From: Anaerolineae bacterium
GTDB lineage: Bacteria > Chloroflexota > Anaerolineae > 4572-78 > J111
NCBI GenBank assembly: GCA_023151115.1
Contig: JAKLJP010000071.1
Span: 1 to 27,248 of the forward strand
Length of the DNA stretch: 27,248 bases
Direction: 5' to 3'
Shown: positions 23,104 to 27,248 of the stretch, one piece after another
Position numbering within the stretch: position 1 is the first letter of the stretch
Layout of the letters: each line of letters starts with the position of its first letter
Notes under the pieces: generated by a model
Seen by the model: the letters and a program-made list of their open reading frames with translations, nothing else
Database searches by the model: none
What the model was told of the DNA's origin: nothing
Made by a program: the position numbers and the translations under genes

Positions 23104-23180
23104 AGGGTAGCAGGGTAACAGGGTAGCAAGGTAGCAGGTAGCAGGTTTTCTGTTACCTGCTACCTTGCTACTTGCTACCT
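23100..23180. repeat. GGTAGCAGGTAGCA palindrome between rnpA and yidD
   Basis: GCAAGGTAGCAGGTAGCAG (23126-23144) and CTGTTACCTGCTACCTTGC (23150-23168) pair at 18 of 19. They are flanked by further GGTAACAGGGTAGC and GCTACTTGCTACC words. It fills the whole rnpA-yidD gap and extends into both reading frames. It is the same word family as the outer arms at 18727-18934. Confidence 0.85.
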
Positions 23181-23515
23181 GTCTCTAATAACTCTGACTC
23201 TTTTAGTAACTTCTCTAAAAACCGTTCAATATCGCCGTAGCTAGCCTGGTTAATTGGCTGCCGGGCGATAAAAATCACATCAAAACCCGGTTTAATTTGG
23301 GCCGTGCGTAAACGGGTAGCCTCACGCATGCGGCGTTTGATGCGATTGCGCTGCGTTGCTTTGCCCAGGCGTTTATTAACCACAAACCCAAAGCGACTAT
23401 AATCCAGCTTATTGCGTAGAAATGCCAGCACCATTAAAGGGCTGGCATTAGATTTACCTTCACGCCGAACTCGTTGAAAATCGGTATTGCGGCGTAAACG
23501 GTATTGTCGCTTCAC
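23168..23515 (-). CDS. rnpA: Ribonuclease P protein component
   Basis: The 115-residue basic protein subunit of RNase P, which matures tRNA 5' ends with the catalytic [22 protein letters not shown] opens the fold, [24 protein letters not shown] contains the RNR signature (in pieces [15 protein letters not shown]), and [10 protein letters not shown] follows. The GTG start is the first possible one, since TAG lies two codons upstream. AGGA abuts it with almost no spacing, so initiation may depend on coupling to rpmH, which ends 21 bases earlier. The last codons (GSK) and the TAG come from the GGTAGCAAGTAG repeat. Confidence 0.94.
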   Translation of the reverse strand: MKRQYRLRRNTDFQRVRREGKSNASPLMVLAFLRNKLDYSRFGFVVNKRLGKATQRNRIKRRMREATRLRTAQIKPGFDVIFIARQPINQASYGDIERFLEKLLKESELLETGSK

Positions 23516-23536
23516 TTCCTAAAATATTATCCCGGT

Positions 23537-23713
23537 TCAGTCAGCGTTCCAATTGGTATGCTTGGGATGCATTCGCTGTACAGCCAGCACTTTACGACCT
23601 CGCGCTCGCCTGGCTTTGAGCACTTTTTGCCCGCTGCTGGTAGCCATCCGCGCCCGAAAGCCATGCACCCGCGCCCGGTGGCGGCGTTTGGGTTGATAAG
23701 TTCGTTTGGTCAT
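23537..23713 (-). CDS. rpmH: Ribosomal protein L34
   Basis: A 58-residue L34 of the large ribosomal subunit. [38 protein letters not shown] and KVLAV form the complete conserved body. A C-terminal extension of about 14 residues ([13 protein letters not shown]) goes beyond the common 44-47 residue length. The ATG is preceded by AGGG and AGAGG. It is the first gene of the rnpA/yidD/yidC/jag operon and has a strong promoter 46 bases upstream. Confidence 0.95.
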   Translation of the reverse strand: MTKRTYQPKRRHRARVHGFRARMATSSGQKVLKARRARGRKVLAVQRMHPKHTNWNAD

Positions 23714-23758
23714 TGCCCTAGAAAACCTCTATTCCTTAGTTATTTTGATAGAATAAAA

Positions 23759-23787
23759 ATTATACCTGTATGCCCTAGAGTTGGCAA
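23759..23787 (-). promoter_or_regulatory. Strong promoter of the rpmH operon
   Basis: On the minus strand, TTGCCA (23787-23782; 5 of 6) and TATAAT (23764-23759; 6 of 6) have a 17-base spacer. This is as expected for a highly expressed ribosomal operon. Confidence 0.8.
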
Positions 23788-23819
23788 AATCGCCCCGCTC
23801 CGATACATTTGCCCAAGGG

Positions 23820-24296
23820 TTATCCTTTGACTTCAGTTGCCTCACGGGTAATGACTCGCTTTAACACCGGCGAAGACAGCACAATCGAAGTACTCGTCTG
23901 GCCAAACGCACTCAGTTGGCCGATAAGCGTCTCCAAATCGGCAATCGAAGCGACTACAACTTTGATGATAAAAGATTCCGACCCGGTCAAATGGTGACAC
24001 TCCAGCGCCTGGGGCAACTTGTTGAGCAAGGCAATCAAAGCCGGATATTGATCCCTGGGGGTATTCATCCGAATAAAGGCCATGATAGGCAGCTCAATTT
24101 TGACCATATTCACCTCGGCCCGATAGCCGGTGATAATCCCCGCCTCTTCTAACCGCCGCACTCGCTCAGCCACCGCTGGCAGCGACAGCCCCACCCGCCG
24201 CCCTAACTCGGCAAAGGAAAGACGACCATCTTCTTGTAAAGCCGCCAAAATTCGCCAGCCAACCTCATCGAGCAATTTTGTATGATCTAAAGTCAT
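23820..24296 (-). CDS. Lrp/AsnC family transcriptional regulator
   Basis: A 158-residue DNA-binding regulator. An N-terminal HTH (about 12-60: DEVGWRILAALQEDGRLSF, ELGRRVGLSLPAVAERVRRL, EAGIITGY) is joined to the RAM effector domain (about 65-145, IMAFIRMNTPRDQYP and HHLTGSESFIIKVVV). These proteins form octamer-type discs and sense amino acids. Divergent from a LysE exporter across 200 bases, it is a likely regulator of that exporter and of itself. The ATG has only a distant AAGG. The rpmH promoter begins right after its stop. Confidence 0.92.
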   Translation of the reverse strand: MTLDHTKLLDEVGWRILAALQEDGRLSFAELGRRVGLSLPAVAERVRRLEEAGIITGYRAEVNMVKIELPIMAFIRMNTPRDQYPALIALLNKLPQALECHHLTGSESFIIKVVVASIADLETLIGQLSAFGQTSTSIVLSSPVLKRVITREATEVKG

Positions 24297-24495
24297 TTAT
24301 AAATTTACCTTACAAATTCTAAAAAATAGGCTCATTTTTCTTGGATATGGTATTTACACTACCAGAAATAACTTGTAAACTTGTTCCATAAACTACTCAT
24401 TGATTTTATACAATCCCCTCACTGTTAATATAACCGCCAATCCGACTGCCGTCAACCCCGGCGCTAGTTGGCATGATGATAGGCTGTAGATTGAA

Positions 24496-25113
24496 ATGGA
24501 AGTTAGCATTTTATTAAAGGGTTTAATTATCGGCTTTTCTATCGCCGCCCCGGTGGGACCGATTGGGGTTTTGTGCATCCGCCGCACCCTGGCCGAAGGC
24601 CGCTTTGTTGGCTTGTTGTCGGGCCTGGGCGCAGCAACCGCCGACGCCTTCTACGGCTCCATCGCCGGCTTTGGGCTGACAGTCATATCCAGCCTGCTGA
24701 TCCGCCAACAAATCTGGTTGAGCCTGATTGGGGGCCTGTTTCTATGCTATCTGGGCTACAAAACATTTGTCTCCGCTCCGGCCCAGAGGGCTGCCCAGGC
24801 CGAAGGGGGTGGTTTTATCAAGGCTTATGCCTCCACTTTTTTCCTCACCCTGACCAACCCGGCGACCATCCTCTCCTTTGCCGCTATTTTTGCTGGGTTG
24901 GGCCTGGCCAATTCCGAAGCCGATTATCTCTCAGCCGGAATATTGGTTTTAGGCGTCTTTCTGGGATCGGCTTTGTGGTGGCTCATACTGAGTGGCGGAG
25001 TCAGCCTGTTCCGAGCTAAATTTACGGCTGATCGGCTGGGCTGGGTCAACAAGATTTCGGGGATAATCATTGCCGGCTTTGGTGTGGCTGTGCTATTGAG
25101 TTTGTTGAGTTGA
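24496..25113 (+). CDS. LysE/RhtB family amino-acid exporter
   Basis: A 205-residue membrane protein with six hydrophobic segments. The N-terminal family motif is FSIAAPVGPIGVLCIRRTL, followed by a Gly-rich stretch (GLLSGLGAATADAFYG) and the mid-protein FFLTLTNPATILSFAAIF. Members export basic or neutral amino acids and related metabolites; the substrate here is unknown. The ATG has a weak AGG ten bases upstream. The divergent AsnC gene suggests induction by an internal amino acid. Confidence 0.92.
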   Translation: MEVSILLKGLIIGFSIAAPVGPIGVLCIRRTLAEGRFVGLLSGLGAATADAFYGSIAGFGLTVISSLLIRQQIWLSLIGGLFLCYLGYKTFVSAPAQRAAQAEGGGFIKAYASTFFLTLTNPATILSFAAIFAGLGLANSEADYLSAGILVLGVFLGSALWWLILSGGVSLFRAKFTADRLGWVNKISGIIIAGFGVAVLLSLLS

Positions 25114-25120
25114 TACAGAG

Positions 25121-25164
25121 AAGGAACTGAGGGAACTTGAAAAGTAAAGTTCCCTCAGTTCCTT
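25121..25164. terminator. Perfect 18-bp inverted repeat between convergent genes
   Basis: AAGGAACTGAGGGAACTT (25121-25138) and its exact inverse (25147-25164) enclose an eight-base loop. It lies between the LysE stop (25113) and the NHLRC2-like stop (25180) and can fold on either transcript. No T run follows, so intrinsic termination is uncertain. Confidence 0.6.
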
Positions 25165-25179
25165 AAGTTCCCTAATCTG

Positions 25180-27057
25180 CTAAAGTGTCACTCGATACGG
25201 TACTCGCACCACCGGCAGGCCAGCCTCGGTGGTGAGACAGGGCAGAACAAAACGAGTATCGTGGATCAGGCAGAGCCGTTCTTCTTCGGTTTCACAATAG
25301 TAAAACGTCAAGTCGAAGGTTAGCTCCTGGTCAGAATTTATAGCCAGAGTCACGGTCGGAATCTGCCCAGGCTCAAACGTATGAATGCTGCTGGCGTTAT
25401 TTTGAATCACCCGCAGCATAAGCGGCGCTTCGGCGTTGAGCTTATAGCCCGCCGGCAGCTCAATGTCGAAGTTGAAGGTCACTTGACCGGGCATCACCAA
25501 CAAGGGGTCAAAACGTAAATCTGGCGAGCGAGCCTCATTACGACTAACCGGCTGAAGTCGCTCTAAGCCCCGCAGCATCAAGGTATGCAGCAATCCTGTG
25601 GCTAAATCGGCTACCCGAATCAAGTGATTGTTGGTATCGGCAATGTATAAGCGACCCTGACCGGCCACGATTCCCTCCGGCTCAAATAATTCAGCCTGAG
25701 TAAAGGAGCCATCCGAATAGCCGGGCTGCCCTGTGCCGATCAATGTTTTGACCTGACCGGTTGTCGGATCGAGGGTTTTGATTTTGTGGTTGTAGCTGTC
25801 GGCAATATAGACCAGCCCCTCATAAAAGGTCAGCCCGGTGGGATGCTGTAACCGCACCATGCCTCCCATTCCATCCACATCGCCAAACTCAAACAGCCCC
25901 TGCCCGACCAGCGTCACCACGCGGGGCTTTTCGTCCAGCAAGGCAATGGCGCGGATGGCGCTGGCTTCGGCGTCAGCCACAAAAATATGGCCCATGCCCA
26001 ATGACAAGTCACTGGGTTGATTGAAACTTGACTGCATCTGGTCGCCATCCACCAACGCTTCGCGGCCATTGCCAAAAAATGGCCCAATCTGTTCTTCTTG
26101 TAACAAAGCCCAAATCTGGTGCGATCCGGCCATGGCCACAAAAACTATATCATCCACTCCCAGCAGCGCCCAGGGAGAGCGCAGCGGGGTCTCACTCGGC
26201 TCGCCGACCATAAACCGGCCATGCGCTTTGTGGCCCGTCCCGGCTACCCGCCGAACCAGCCCACTCACCAAATCAATCGCCCGAACGGCATGGTTTTCCG
26301 TATCAGCCACATAAAGCGTGTCGCCGCTAAGAGCCAGGCCATGCGGACCGTGAAAGGCCGCAGTGGTCGCCGGACCATCCTGTAAACCGGGCTGACCACT
26401 GCCAAATACGCGCACAATTTCGCCCGTGAGACCATCTTCACTCAGTTGTACCTCCAGGATGCGATGATGCCCCGTATCGGCAATATACAGAAGCCCTTTA
26501 TTCGTCAGCAATACTTTGGCTGGATAATCAAGAGGGCGCAGCGGTTCCTGCATCCGCTCGGCCAGAAAATCAAGGGGAGTTCGATCCAACAAACCCTTAG
26601 CTTCAAACTCGTTAATGAGAACTTCGATTTGAGGCGCAAATTCCTCAGCCAGGATTTCGCCGGATTGGGTATGGATAATCTTACCCTGCGGGTCTATGAC
26701 CACGATCGTCGGCCAGGCTTTGACCGCATAACTTTGCCATACCTGAAAGTTCACATCATTCACCACCGGGCGGTCAAGCCCATGGCGCATCACAGCCGCA
26801 CGGATATTATGGGTTAAACCCTCAGCCGGAAATTTGGCCGAGTGGATGCTGATGATGACAAGTTCATGGGGGAACTTCTCACGGAGTAGACGCAACTGCG
26901 CTACGTTGTGGTTGCAGTTTATTCAGCCATAGGTGAAAAATTCTAGCAGGACCGCTTTGCCGCGCAGGTCGGTCAATGTTAAGGGGCGCGGTATATTCAA
27001 CCACTCCAAATGAGGGGGAAACTCAGGGGGATTAATTTTTGCCTGATTAAATGGCAT
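25180..27057 (-). CDS. NHLRC2-like thioredoxin/NHL-repeat protein with in-frame TGA (candidate selenoprotein)
   Basis: Read through one TGA, the product has 625 residues. A thioredoxin-like domain (1-150) contains the redox motif FFTYG-U-INC (TGA at residue 45, Cys48), HSAKFPAEG and the cis-Pro AWP (116). Six NHL blades follow (about 170-500; [50 protein letters not shown]). Last is a beta-rich C-terminal domain. This is the architecture of NHLRC2, whose usual motif is YCCINC or YGCINC. The TGA thus replaces the first redox Cys. ATG 27057 has GAGGAG six bases upstream; the first start after the TGA (TTG 26895) has none. Other genes here use TGA as stop, so code reassignment is unlikely. Alternatives are nonsense mutation or a sequencing error. 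Confidence 0.8.
26891..26925 (-). promoter_or_regulatory. Candidate bacterial SECIS hairpin after the in-frame TGA
   Basis: The TGA is at 26925-26923. Seven bases later TGCAAC (26916-26911) pairs with GTTGCG (26896-26891): five Watson-Crick pairs plus one G-U, loop of 14. A competing fold pairs CAAC (+15 to +18) with GTTG (+27 to +30) and puts a G first in an eight-base loop, 19 bases after the TGA. Both lie where bacterial SECIS elements sit. The stems are short, so this is supportive and not conclusive. Confidence 0.4.
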
Positions 27058-27248
27058 GATCCTCTCCTCAACCTTAGTTTAACCTGAATTAATGTCTCGC
27101 CTGAACCGATGGCGTTACACATGTTATACTTGAAAATGGGCATAAAACTAAACTACTGATAAAAGTAGAGAGGGTGTATTTCAATTCTGGGGCAAATTTT
27201 GGGTTGGGTAGGGGCGAGGCAACTCGGAAAGCGTTTTGGGTGCTTCGA
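27058..27248. other. Upstream region of the NHLRC2-like gene
   Basis: It contains the GAGGAG ribosome binding site and, on the minus strand, a TATAAC at 27127-27122 as possible -10 without a good -35. No other gene, repeat or RNA was recognised up to the window end. Confidence 0.4.

Noticed and set aside
23100..23180. CRISPR-like direct repeats in the GGTAGCA region
   Set aside because: The units are short, unevenly spaced and inverted across a centre, with no unique spacers.
25180..27057. Genetic-code change with TGA as a sense codon
   Set aside because: Several genes in the window, such as the AhpD-like gene and the LmeA-like pair, end in TGA at their natural length.

Overview
The window looks like a piece of a chromosome from a Gram-positive-like or monoderm bacterium, most likely Chloroflexota of the Anaerolineae or a related class. 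This is an inference. It rests on moderately high GC by eye, frequent GTG/TTG starts, a LysM/M23 lipoprotein next to mltG, an NHLRC2-type thioredoxin/NHL protein, a cobalamin-dependent mutase large subunit of the isobutyryl-CoA mutase type, and intergenic spaces packed with short palindromic word repeats. No rRNA, tRNA, CRISPR array, dnaA or transposase gene was found. At least 24 genes are supported. Two of these are broken: one is frameshifted and one is 5'-truncated.

Layout. 1-2523: an AhpD-like peroxidase-family gene (+) and a divergent Amt-fold membrane protein (-). 2524-3355: repeat-rich spacer holding a non-autonomous mobile element with terminal inverted repeats, a target duplication and a central palindrome. 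3356-9074 (+): rsfS, two tandem membrane-anchored extracytoplasmic proteins, a LysM/M23 lipoprotein, mltG and a metallo-beta-lactamase-fold hydrolase, i.e. mostly cell-envelope functions. 9091-13159 (-): acyl-CoA mutase, a frameshifted small gene and a TPR/L,D-transpeptidase. 13393-17314 (+): cNMP-binding/patatin protein, GAF histidine kinase and DUF3307 membrane protein, followed by a truncated coiled-coil gene. 17827-23713 (-): the conserved origin-type block read rpmH, rnpA, yidD, yidC, jag, then a PfkB kinase, parA and parB. 23820-25113: an AsnC/Lrp regulator divergent from a LysE exporter. 25180-27057 (-): an NHLRC2-like protein.

How the genes work together. The rpmH-jag block makes L34, the RNase P protein and the YidC insertase with its YidD and Jag partners; parAB segregates the chromosome. 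LysM/M23, MltG and the L,D-transpeptidase remodel peptidoglycan. AsnC and LysE probably form a regulator/exporter pair.

Most interesting points. (1) The NHLRC2-like gene has an in-frame TGA exactly at the first Cys of its thioredoxin CxxC motif, a good ribosome binding site only upstream of the TGA, and a hairpin just after it: a candidate selenoprotein (UxxC). (2) YidC carries a DUF11-type domain between its first and second membrane segments. (3) Palindromic repeats supply the stop codons of parA, rnpA and the MBL gene, and apparently the start codon of yidD. (4) The Amt-fold protein lacks both pore histidines. (5) There is a 145-bp MITE with an 8-bp target duplication. All positions and motifs were read by eye; no database search was run.
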